From an uncultured Chryseolinea sp. (GTDB taxonomy: Bacteria; Bacteroidota; Bacteroidia; Cytophagales; Cyclobacteriaceae): 5,658 nucleotides of DNA. Location: NCBI GenBank assembly GCA_946478915.1, contig CAMLER010000373.1, positions 1 through 5,658 of the forward strand. Direction: 5' to 3'. Every line of letters starts with the position of its first letter. Position 1 is the first letter of the stretch. Shown here piece after piece: positions 1 to 5,658 of this stretch. Under the pieces are notes generated by a model. The model was given only the letters and a program-made list of their open reading frames with translations. It had not been told where the DNA came from and did not search any database. The translations under genes were made by a program, and so were the position numbers.

Positions 1-1
1 A

Positions 2-517
2 AATGTGGCTCGCCCACACATGCGACGAAGTAGACAGTGGCGACCGGCAAAAATAACGGACACCTATTACAACGTGGCGCCTGCTGGCGGAATAAATGCC
101 AGTATATCAGATATGGCTCAATGGATGATTGCACTTTTGGGGAATCGCGAAGATGTTATTTCCAAAAGTACATTAGCCCAATTGTTCACTCCCGTTGTGA
201 GAGCGCGTTCCAAAAATAGGAATTATGGTAGAATGCATCGGCTCAGTGATTCGTTTTATGGACTGGGCTGGCGTATACTTCATTATCCCAACGACACGCT
301 TATCTACCATGGCGGATATGTGAATGGCTATCGAAGTGAAGTCGCGGTTAATCCGCACGATAAAATCGCGGTGTGCATACTGGCCAATGCGCCTGGAGAA
401 CTTGCAGACAATGGTATTCCGCTGTTTTTCGATTTGTTCAACAGCAAGCGAGATGCTATTAATGCCTGGGAAGAGAAATACAAACTTGAACTAATGGAAT
501 CAGTCGCGATTCAATGA
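2..517 (+). CDS. Serine hydrolase, class C beta-lactamase-like family, 5'-truncated
   Basis: This is the C-terminal 171 residues of a protein of the beta-lactamase/PBP-like family (Pfam Beta-lactamase). The frame is open to the left edge, so the start is outside the window; the GTG at 5 is only an internal codon. Visible family signatures are YYNVAPAGGINASISDMAQWM (from nucleotide 65), typical of the stretch after the catalytic YxN motif, then YGLGWRI, then YHGGYVNGYRSE (from 305). In the last, HGG takes the place of the KTG triad of true beta-lactamases, and it is followed by the usual IAVCILANAPG strand. The SxxK nucleophile and YxN motif must lie upstream and cannot be checked. Family members are mostly secreted or periplasmic and include peptidases, esterases and beta-lactamases; the substrate here is unknown and antibiotic resistance should not be assumed. 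Its stop codon overlaps the next gene's start (ATGA), suggesting translational coupling. Confidence 0.88.
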   Translation, partial: NVARPHMRRSRQWRPAKITDTYYNVAPAGGINASISDMAQWMIALLGNREDVISKSTLAQLFTPVVRARSKNRNYGRMHRLSDSFYGLGWRILHYPNDTLIYHGGYVNGYRSEVAVNPHDKIAVCILANAPGELADNGIPLFFDLFNSKRDAINAWEEKYKLELMESVAIQ

Positions 518-1131
518 AGGCAAAAAACATTATTTTTCTAGTTGCGTCAGTGATCATCATCGTAAGTGTCCTCTACTCATTTATGGGAGGTAGCGATGTT
601 GCTGCATATACCGAGGAGATTAATAAGGAGCGAGAGGAAAAGGATCGCTTTATGCGCACTTCTGATGAATCACCTTTCGGAAACCCGCCGGAAGATTATA
701 AGGGTTTAAATTACTATCCGCCGAATCCGAAATACAACATCATTGCAGACCTTGTTCCGATAGAAAAAAAGAAGCCGGTCACACTCACGACAAACGACGG
801 CAAAGAGCAACGGTACCTTGAATATGCATATGCAGAATTTGATCTGGATGGTTATCACCATCGACTGTTGATACTGGAGGTTATCGATATGGGACCTTTC
901 AGAGGCAACCTGTTCTTTGCGTTTGGTGATGAAACCAGCACAGTGGAAACGTATGGGGCCGGGCGTTATCTCGACCTCACTAAAGTTCCGGGAGCCAGCA
1001 CTATCACACTCGACTTTAACAAAGCTTACAATCCATACTGCGCTTACAAGGACAGTTTCTCCTGCCCATTGCCGCCTCGCGAAAATTTACTGACCATACC
1101 AATTCGGGCTGGCGAAAAAGCATATCATTGA
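514..1131 (+). CDS. DUF1684 domain protein with N-terminal membrane anchor
   Basis: A 205-residue protein recognised as DUF1684 by its motifs. Residues 5-23 form one hydrophobic segment (uncleaved anchor or signal peptide; no lipobox Cys), followed by a charged linker at about 33-48. The domain then shows SPFGNP (53-58), YKGLNYYPPNPKY (62-74), a FFAFGDETS strand (134-142), YGAGRYLDL (147-155), LDFNKAYNPYCAY (166-178), CPLPPREN (184-191) and RAGEKAY (198-204). C176 and C184 are close enough to form a disulfide or bind a metal, which would suit an extracytoplasmic location; this is inference. The biochemical role of the family is not known to me. The ATG is chosen because it overlaps the upstream TGA by the ATGA arrangement and places the hydrophobic segment right at the N-terminus. 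Translation ends at tandem stops TGA-TAG (1129-1134), followed by a likely terminator. Confidence 0.85.
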   Translation: MKAKNIIFLVASVIIIVSVLYSFMGGSDVAAYTEEINKEREEKDRFMRTSDESPFGNPPEDYKGLNYYPPNPKYNIIADLVPIEKKKPVTLTTNDGKEQRYLEYAYAEFDLDGYHHRLLILEVIDMGPFRGNLFFAFGDETSTVETYGAGRYLDLTKVPGASTITLDFNKAYNPYCAYKDSFSCPLPPRENLLTIPIRAGEKAYH

Positions 1132-1173
1132 TAGACAGGGCACTCGCAAACATCTTACGGGACTAATTATTCG

Positions 1174-1209
1174 TTTAGAGGAGTCAAGTTCTTTCTCTAA
1201 AGTATTTTT
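1174..1209 (+). terminator. Probable Rho-independent terminator after the DUF1684 gene
   Basis: TTTAGAG at 1174-1180 pairs perfectly with CTCTAAA at 1195-1201. The stem extends inward by three more pairs (G1181-T1194, A1182-T1193, G1183-T1192, two of them G-U) to 10 pairs with an 8-base loop. The stem is followed after three bases by a T5 run (1205-1209). The stem is A/T-rich, so termination could be weak. It sits 42 bases after the DUF1684 stop and ahead of the pheT promoter candidate, as expected for a transcription-unit boundary. Confidence 0.5.
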
Positions 1210-1234
1210 ACTTCCTTGCGAAAATTTAATTTTG
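1205..1234 (+). promoter_or_regulatory. Candidate Bacteroidota-type promoter for pheT
   Basis: TAATTTTG at 1227-1234 matches the Bacteroidota -7 consensus TAnnTTTG at every fixed position. The T-rich TTTT at 1205-1208, 18 bases upstream, is a three-of-four match to the -33 TTTG element, so that half is weak and also overlaps the T-run of the terminator. Transcription would begin near 1240, giving a leader of about a dozen bases before the ATG at 1252. The -7 box overlaps the near-palindrome AAAATTTAATTTT (1221-1233), which could serve as an operator or merely reflect A/T richness. Confidence 0.4.
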
Positions 1235-1251
1235 CACGCAAAGATTCGTCA

Positions 1252-3666
1252 ATGACTATTTCGTATAACTGGCTGAAAGAATATATCGATGTTCCGGAGT
1301 CTCCTGACGACCTGGCTCATATATTAACATCAACCGGGCTCGAAGTTGAAAGCGTCGAGATCTTCGAAACCATCAAGGGAAGTCTTAAAGGATTGGTGAT
1401 CGGTCAAGTGTTAACCTGTTCCAAGCATCCGAACGCCGATAAGCTATCGGTAACCACCGTCGATGTGGGTGATAATAAAACGCTGCCAATTGTTTGTGGC
1501 GCGCCCAATGTTGCAACTGGTCAAAAAGTTGTTGTAGCGCTTCCCGGTTCTACGCTCTATCCCGCCGGCGGCGAACCTTTCACTATTAAGGCCACAAAGA
1601 TTCGCGGGGAAAAATCTGAGGGGATGATATGTGCAGAAGATGAAATCGGACTTGGCGAAAGTCATGATGGAATAATCGTGCTGGAAACGGATCTTCCGAA
1701 TGGGACACCAGCCTCAGCGTATTACAAAATTGAAACAGATCATACAATCGAGATCGGTCTTACCCCGAACCGTGCAGATGCTGCCTCTCATGTAGGCGTT
1801 GCCAGAGATGTGAAGGCCGCAAAACATAGGAGTCTGAAACTACCCGACGTCGGGGCTTTCAAAGTCGAAAAAAATAGCCTACCCATAGCCGTACAGGTTG
1901 AAAATTATGATGCCTGTCCTCGATACTCTGCAATTACCATCTCTGGAGTTAACGTGATCGAATCTCCCGACTGGTTAAAGCGGAGATTGTTGGCTATTGG
2001 ACAAACTCCTATCAACTCAATCGTGGACATAACAAATTTTGTTTGCCATGAGTTGGGACAGCCATTGCATGCCTTCGATGCGGACAAGATCGATGGCAAA
2101 AAGGTGATCGTCAAGACACTTCCTCAAGGCACCAGATTTACAACACTAGATAAAAAAGAGAGGTCGTTAAACTCGACAGATCTCATGATCTGTAGTGCAA
2201 CAGAAGGAATGTGCATTGCAGGCGTCTTCGGTGGGATAAGTTCAGGTATCACCGCGAACACAAAAAACATTTTTTTGGAAAGCGCCTATTTTTCTCCCGA
2301 ATACATTCGTAGGACCTCGACCAACCACCAGTTAAAGACAGATGCCTCCTTCAGATTTGAGCGGGGAACCGACCCCAACAATACTGTGTATGCATTAAAG
2401 CGTGCTGCAGTCCTGATTCGGGAAATCGCAGGGGGAGAAATTGCTTCAGACATTACGGACTTATATCCTTCGAAGATTGAGAACCGGGTTTTCAATGTGA
2501 AGTATAAGAATATAGATCGACTGATCGGTAAAAAGATCGATCGCGAACGCATTCACAGCATCCTGGAGGCATTGGATATAAAGACCATGAGCAGAACTGA
2601 AGATGAATTCGAGGTTTCAGTTCCACCATACCGCGTTGATGTTGCGCAGGAGGCCGATATTGCAGAAGAAGTTTTGCGGATATATGGATTTAACAACATT
2701 GAATTGTCAAGCAATTCCTCAGCAGATTTTCTGGCATCGTTCCCTCCGAAAGACATTAATAATTTCAAGAGAACCATCAGCGAACTTTTGGTTTCAAACG
2801 GCTTTTACGAAGTATGGACAAATTCGCTTACAAACCATGCCTATCAACAAAAGCATAATCTGAATTTCAGAGGGCGGCCGATTGAAATGCTTAATAAGCT
2901 AAGCGAAGAACAAGGCATTCTCAGGCAAACGATGCTTTTTACCGGACTCGAAGTAGCGTCATATAATATAAATCGGAAACAAAAAGATCTTAAGCTTTTT
3001 GAGTTTGGAAAAATTTACTATGAAGAAGACGGTAAGCTTCTGGAAGAGGAACGCCTGGCATTGTATATGTCCGGTAATGTTCAGGCTGAAAACTGGCAGT
3101 CACCGTCCAGGGGTGTGGGCTATCATGATCTCGCCCAGCATGTTCACCATGTATTATTAAAATGTGGGCTTCACGATGTGAAGCTTGAAAAGGTGGTGGA
3201 CCAAATATTGGAATATGGTGTAACACTTCTTCAAGGGAAGAAAGAAATAGGAAAGGTTGGTAAAGTAAAACAAGCGTTCCTGAAAGATTTTGGCGTGAAG
3301 CAGGATTTATTTTACGCCGAGCTTAACACACCCTTGCTTTTCAAGAATGCAAACCCTAAGTTAGTAATTCAAGAGGTTGCTAAGTTCCCTGAGGTTAGAC
3401 GTGACTTGTCGCTCGTGATTGACAAGCAAATCAGCTTCCATGAAATTCACAATCTCGTCATGGCGGAAGAGAAGCGGTTGATAAAGAACATCATAGCTTT
3501 TGATGTCTATGAAGGAGATAAAATTCCAAAGGGTAAAAAAGCATATGCTCTTGGATTCACATTACAAAATGAAACCAAGACCCTGACGGATGGAGAGATT
3601 GACAAGACGATGGAGCGACTGATGGTAGCATTGCAAGAGAAACTTGGAGCATTAATTAGAAAATAA
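1252..3666 (+). CDS. pheT: Phenylalanine--tRNA ligase beta subunit
   Basis: An 804-residue protein, the usual length for bacterial PheT. With the alpha subunit PheS it forms the cytoplasmic (alpha-beta)2 enzyme that charges tRNA-Phe. Domains in order: the N-terminal MTISYNWLKEYI signature; an EMAP-like tRNA-binding OB fold (about 40-155, with KHPNADKL at 58-65); PNRAD (172-176); the B3/B4 editing domain with GQPLHAFD (269-276) and SFRFERG (366-372); B5 (about 410-480), where D463, D469, E472 and E473 match the spacing of the conserved Mg-binding acidic set; the catalytic-like core; and the C-terminal FDX-ACB anticodon-binding domain (about 711-803, starting KFPEVRRDLSL). The frame is open upstream to a TTG at 1216, but the ATG at 1252 gives the family's standard N-terminus and sits downstream of the promoter candidate. 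The gene ends with tandem stops TAA-TGA (3664-3669). pheS is not in the window; unlinked pheS and pheT are common in Bacteroidota. Confidence 0.98.
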   Translation: MTISYNWLKEYIDVPESPDDLAHILTSTGLEVESVEIFETIKGSLKGLVIGQVLTCSKHPNADKLSVTTVDVGDNKTLPIVCGAPNVATGQKVVVALPGSTLYPAGGEPFTIKATKIRGEKSEGMICAEDEIGLGESHDGIIVLETDLPNGTPASAYYKIETDHTIEIGLTPNRADAASHVGVARDVKAAKHRSLKLPDVGAFKVEKNSLPIAVQVENYDACPRYSAITISGVNVIESPDWLKRRLLAIGQTPINSIVDITNFVCHELGQPLHAFDADKIDGKKVIVKTLPQGTRFTTLDKKERSLNSTDLMICSATEGMCIAGVFGGISSGITANTKNIFLESAYFSPEYIRRTSTNHQLKTDASFRFERGTDPNNTVYALKRAAVLIREIAGGEIASDITDLYPSKIENRVFNVKYKNIDRLIGKKIDRERIHSILEALDIKTMSRTEDEFEVSVPPYRVDVAQEADIAEEVLRIYGFNNIELSSNSSADFLASFPPKDINNFKRTISELLVSNGFYEVWTNSLTNHAYQQKHNLNFRGRPIEMLNKLSEEQGILRQTMLFTGLEVASYNINRKQKDLKLFEFGKIYYEEDGKLLEEERLALYMSGNVQAENWQSPSRGVGYHDLAQHVHHVLLKCGLHDVKLEKVVDQILEYGVTLLQGKKEIGKVGKVKQAFLKDFGVKQDLFYAELNTPLLFKNANPKLVIQEVAKFPEVRRDLSLVIDKQISFHEIHNLVMAEEKRLIKNIIAFDVYEGDKIPKGKKAYALGFTLQNETKTLTDGEIDKTMERLMVALQEKLGALIRK

Positions 3667-3670
3667 TGAT

Positions 3671-3733
3671 GTATAGCGATCGACGGGTCTTCCAACGGTT
3701 CAACGGTTAGCCTGCTGGTACAGATCGCTATGC
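3671..3733. repeat. Inverted repeat / potential structured RNA in the pheT-downstream gap
   Basis: GTATAGCGATC (3671-3681) and GATCGCTATGC (3723-3733) form an 11-pair stem with one G-U pair; the inner nine pairs are perfect Watson-Crick. The arms enclose 41 bases that can fold further (for example CCA 3692-3694 with TGG 3716-3718). No T-run follows the right arm, so this is not a standard intrinsic terminator. The right arm ends 14 bases before the next start codon. It could be an RNA-processing or stability hairpin, a cis-regulatory element, a small RNA, or a dispersed palindromic unit; the sequence alone cannot decide. Confidence 0.6.
3693..3708 (+). repeat. Tandem 8-bp repeat (CAACGGTT x2)
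   Basis: CAACGGTT occurs at 3693-3700 and again immediately at 3701-3708, inside the loop of the larger inverted repeat. Two copies are too few to call a satellite. A slipped duplication or a pair of protein-binding half sites are both possible. Confidence 0.6.
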
Positions 3734-3747
3734 TTAAATAACATTTC

Positions 3748-4044
3748 ATGGATCAGGAACTTCTAAAAACCAATCTAAATGGATTGGAGCGCAAAATTTT
3801 GGTGCTTGTAAATGAGCATAAAAACCTAAAGGAAGAGCTGAAAAGCCTTAAAAGAGAAAACCAGGATTTAAAAACAGCCGTTCGAAGCCGGGATGATCAG
3901 ATATCAGGTTTTCATAATCAATTGAAAATCACTAAAATTGTGGATAGAATTAACCCGGAGGACGGAAGTGTTTCGGAGTTGAAGAAAAAAGTGGACGATT
4001 ACATTCGTGAAATCGACAAGTGCATCGCTCACTTAAGCAGATAA
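3748..4044 (+). CDS. Small coiled-coil protein, possible ZapB-like partner of ZapA
   Basis: A 98-residue soluble protein with no signal peptide or membrane segment. Residues 3-61 are a charged heptad-rich helix (leucines at intervals through LLKTNLNGLERKI and LKEELKSLKRENQDLK), which predicts a dimeric coiled coil. The C-terminal part (about 74-97) contains YIREIDKCIA (85-94), which I recall as the most conserved patch of a Bacteroidota family usually labelled hypothetical and found between pheT and zapA. Size and coiled-coil character resemble the gammaproteobacterial ZapB, which binds ZapA, but I see no clear sequence homology, so a Z-ring role is inferred from neighbourhood only. The ATG at 3748 is preceded by an A/T-rich leader without Shine-Dalgarno; the zapA ATG follows after 22 bases, implying cotranscription. 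Confidence 0.85.
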   Translation: MDQELLKTNLNGLERKILVLVNEHKNLKEELKSLKRENQDLKTAVRSRDDQISGFHNQLKITKIVDRINPEDGSVSELKKKVDDYIREIDKCIAHLSR

Positions 4045-4066
4045 GAAAACCCAGTAAGATTATTTG

Positions 4067-4354
4067 ATGGAGGATCTTTCTATAAAAATCAAAATAGCGG
4101 ATCGTGAGTATCCAATGAAAGTGAAACTCACGGACGAAGAGCGGGTTCGAATGGCCGGCAAACTCATCAATGAAAAGATAAAATCTTATCGGGAACAATT
4201 TGGGATTGACGATAAGCAAGATTTATTGGCCATGGTCGCGTTCGATTGCCTTATTGATAAAATGGCAGCGGATGAAACCTATCAGGTTATTGATCAAACC
4301 GTTTTTGAAAAAGTAAATCAGCTGAATCACATCGTCTCCCAATCTATTCTTTAG
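4067..4354 (+). CDS. zapA: Cell division protein ZapA
   Basis: A 95-residue protein of the ZapA family, which binds FtsZ filaments in the cytoplasm and helps bundle them in the division ring. The N-terminal strands SIKIKIADREYPMKV (5-19) and the helix with EERVRMAGKLINEKI (24-38) form the globular head. DKQDLLAMVA (49-58) is the strongly conserved ZapA motif, and residues 60-93 form the C-terminal helix used for dimer or tetramer coiled-coil packing. Length fits short bacterial ZapA. A TTG at 4064 lies directly before the ATG at 4067; the ATG is preferred because TTG starts are rare and the family begins close to this point. The gene follows the coiled-coil gene by 22 bases and precedes rny by 68 bases, so the three are likely cotranscribed. 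Confidence 0.92.
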   Translation: MEDLSIKIKIADREYPMKVKLTDEERVRMAGKLINEKIKSYREQFGIDDKQDLLAMVAFDCLIDKMAADETYQVIDQTVFEKVNQLNHIVSQSIL

Positions 4355-4402
4355 CCCTTCACTCCTTTTTAATCTTCTGAGCCAAGGCGGCATCTCAGGG
4401 CT
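4353..4402 (+). other. Potential hairpin in the zapA-rny gap
   Basis: CTGAG (4377-4381) pairs with CTCAG (4394-4398), and AGCCC (4353-4357), which begins in the zapA stop codon, can pair with GGGCT (4398-4402); the two helices share G4398. This gives a bulged stem with a 19-base one-sided bulge. A T6 run (4417-4422) follows but only after 14 bases, too far for a good terminator. It may be a chance fold, an RNA-processing site, or a translational control element for rny. Confidence 0.25.
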
Positions 4403-4422
4403 ATTTATAACCTAAATTTTTT

Positions 4423-5658
4423 ATGTCAACAACAACCGTGATAGCTATTGTAGCCAGCATCATCGCTACGATTGTGCTGAGCCCTTTGATCGGTTCTTGG
4501 CTGTACAAACGAAAGCTTAAGAAAAATGAAGAAGACGCAGGGGCAAGAGCCAAGCTGATTCTAAAAGAAGCTGAAATTGCAGCCGAGAATTTGAAAAAGG
4601 ACAAGATCCTCGAGGCTAAAGAAAAGCTCCTCAAAATGAAAAGCGAATTTGAGGAAGAAGCAAACAAGAAAAAAAGCCTTATCATCAGCAACGAACAAAA
4701 GATCAAACAAAGAGAACAAGCGCTTAGCAAAGAACTGGAAAGTCTGAAACGAAAGGAAGGTGAATTGGATGATATCAGAACAGACCTTGCTGCTCAGTTA
4801 GAACACACCAGAAAGCGAAAGGAAGAATTGGATAAATTTAACCAACAAAAAATTCAGGTTCTCGAAAACATCAGCAAACTCACCGCCGACGAAGCGCGTG
4901 AGCAGTTGGTAGCCTCCCTCAAGGACGAAGCACAAACACGTGCATCGAGTTTCATCAAAGACATTATGGAACAGGCAAAGCTTACGGCTACGAAAGAAGC
5001 TAAAAAGATTGTTGTCGAAACCATTCAACGGACAGCTACCGAACACGCCATCGAAAATTGTGTTTCGATATTCAACATCGAAAGCGACGACATTAAGGGA
5101 AAGATAATTGGCCGGGAAGGGCGTAACATTCGCGCATTGGAAGCAGTTACCGGTGTTGAGATCATAGTTGATGACACTCCCGAAGCAATCATCATTTCAG
5201 GATTTGATCCCGTGAGAAGAGAAATTGCAAGGCTTTCTCTTCACCGATTGGTACAGGATGGCAGAATCCACCCCGCTAGAATTGAAGAGATCGTTGCCAA
5301 AACCACAAAAAACATCGAAGATGAAATTGTCGAAATCGGAGAACGTACGGTTATTGATTTGGGTATTCATGGTTTACATCCTGAACTTGTGAGAATGGTA
5401 GGACGTATGCGATTCCGCTCCTCCTACGGTCAGAACTTGCTGCAACATTCACGCGAGGTTGCCAATCTGTGCGCTATCATGGCCAGTGAACTGGGCCTCA
5501 ATGTAAAACAAGCTAAACGAGCCGGACTTCTCCATGACATTGGAAAGGTTTGGCCGGAGGAACTCGAAAAACCTCACGCCATAGTCGGTATGGAGCTTGC
5601 ACAAAAATACAAGGAGCATCCTGCGATTTGCAATGCAATAGGCGCCCACCACGATGAG
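4423..5658 (+). CDS. rny: Ribonuclease Y, 3'-truncated
   Basis: The first 412 codons of RNase Y, a membrane-anchored endoribonuclease that initiates mRNA decay. Order of parts: one N-terminal transmembrane helix (about 5-27), a basic KRKLKK stop-transfer, a long highly charged coiled coil (about 35-200), a KH RNA-binding domain with the [10 protein letters not shown] loop (GREG at 230-233), and an HD phosphohydrolase domain with H342 (LLQHS), the metal-binding pair H371-D372 (LLHDIGK) and H409-H410 (GAHHDE) at the very edge. All catalytic residues expected in the visible part are intact. Family proteins are about 520 residues, so roughly 110 are missing because the window ends, not because the gene is broken. 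The ATG at 4423 puts the membrane helix at the N-terminus; the leader is A/T-rich (AAATTTTTT) without Shine-Dalgarno. Position after zapA is typical for Bacteroidota. Confidence 0.96.
   Translation, partial: MSTTTVIAIVASIIATIVLSPLIGSWLYKRKLKKNEEDAGARAKLILKEAEIAAENLKKDKILEAKEKLLKMKSEFEEEANKKKSLIISNEQKIKQREQALSKELESLKRKEGELDDIRTDLAAQLEHTRKRKEELDKFNQQKIQVLENISKLTADEAREQLVASLKDEAQTRASSFIKDIMEQAKLTATKEAKKIVVETIQRTATEHAIENCVSIFNIESDDIKGKIIGREGRNIRALEAVTGVEIIVDDTPEAIIISGFDPVRREIARLSLHRLVQDGRIHPARIEEIVAKTTKNIEDEIVEIGERTVIDLGIHGLHPELVRMVGRMRFRSSYGQNLLQHSREVANLCAIMASELGLNVKQAKRAGLLHDIGKVWPEELEKPHAIVGMELAQKYKEHPAICNAIGAHHDE

Noticed and set aside
2..517. Antibiotic-resistance beta-lactamase.
   Set aside because: The visible motif is HGG rather than KTG and the family is dominated by peptidase and esterase-like proteins; the catalytic SxxK part is outside the window, so no resistance claim is supportable.
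1132..1251. T-box or Phe-rich leader-peptide attenuator controlling pheT.
   Set aside because: No T-box signature is visible, T-boxes are not typical of Bacteroidota, and the only upstream in-frame stretch has two Phe codons and no stop before pheT, unlike a leader peptide.
1444..1665. Minus-strand open frame of 73 codons inside pheT, with similar ones at 1905-2114, 2286-2552, 2990-3226 and 3507-3749.
   Set aside because: All lie opposite strongly conserved pheT coding sequence (the last runs on into the downstream gap), show no recognisable domain and have no promoter or neighbouring partner; they are shadows.
2603..2863. Plus-strand open frame of 86 codons in another frame of pheT.
   Set aside because: It overlaps the conserved B5 and core domains of PheT and has no domain signature or start context.
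3667..3747. Possible tRNA-like gene: the gap has a GGTTCAA string resembling a T-loop and paired ends.
   Set aside because: No acceptor, D and anticodon stems can be drawn in the right order, the terminal stem is 11 pairs rather than 7, and the enclosed sequence is too short for a cloverleaf.
4355..4422. 6S RNA gene between zapA and rny.
   Set aside because: The gap is too short for a full 6S RNA and the only fold seen is a small bulged hairpin; raised as a question, not annotated.
4401..4730. Minus-strand open frame of 109 codons rich in Leu, Ser and Phe, resembling a membrane protein.
   Set aside because: It is the antisense of the Lys/Glu-rich coiled coil of rny; AAG and GAA codons read backwards give CTT and TTC, which explains the apparent hydrophobicity. 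The frame at 4798-5046 has the same cause.

Overview
This window reads as a chromosomal segment of a member of the Bacteroidota, probably a Cytophagales- or Chitinophagales-like lineage. Three things point there. The gene order pheT, small coiled-coil protein, zapA, rny is a core arrangement of that phylum. None of the five visible start codons has a convincing Shine-Dalgarno sequence; the leaders are A/T-rich instead. The one good promoter candidate fits the Bacteroidota TAnnTTTG -7 element rather than a sigma70 box. The placement rests on protein motifs and synteny read by eye, not on a database search.

Layout, all genes on the + strand. (1) 2-517: the C-terminal 171 residues of a class-C beta-lactamase-like serine hydrolase whose start lies upstream of the window. 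(2) 514-1131: a membrane-anchored DUF1684 protein, joined to the hydrolase by an ATGA stop/start overlap, so the two form a translationally coupled pair. (3) 1132-1251: an intergenic boundary with a hairpin plus T-run (likely terminator), followed by a candidate Bacteroidota promoter about 18 bases before the pheT ATG. (4) 1252-3666: complete pheT, the beta subunit of phenylalanyl-tRNA synthetase. (5) 3667-3747: an 81-base gap holding an 11-bp inverted repeat that encloses a tandem 8-bp repeat. (6) 3748-4044: a 98-residue coiled-coil protein, a possible ZapB-like partner. (7) 4067-4354: zapA. (8) 4355-4422: a short gap with modest hairpin potential. (9) 4423-5658: the first 412 codons of rny (RNase Y), running off the right edge.

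The left pair (secreted or periplasmic hydrolase plus anchored DUF1684 protein) looks like an accessory envelope unit. The right block is housekeeping: tRNA charging, Z-ring assembly and mRNA turnover, with gaps of 81, 22 and 68 bases that would allow one transcript. I see no mobile element, CRISPR array, tRNA or rRNA. No clearly novel system is visible. The points most worth a second look are the structured element between pheT and the coiled-coil gene, the coiled-coil protein itself, and the coupling of DUF1684 to a serine hydrolase.
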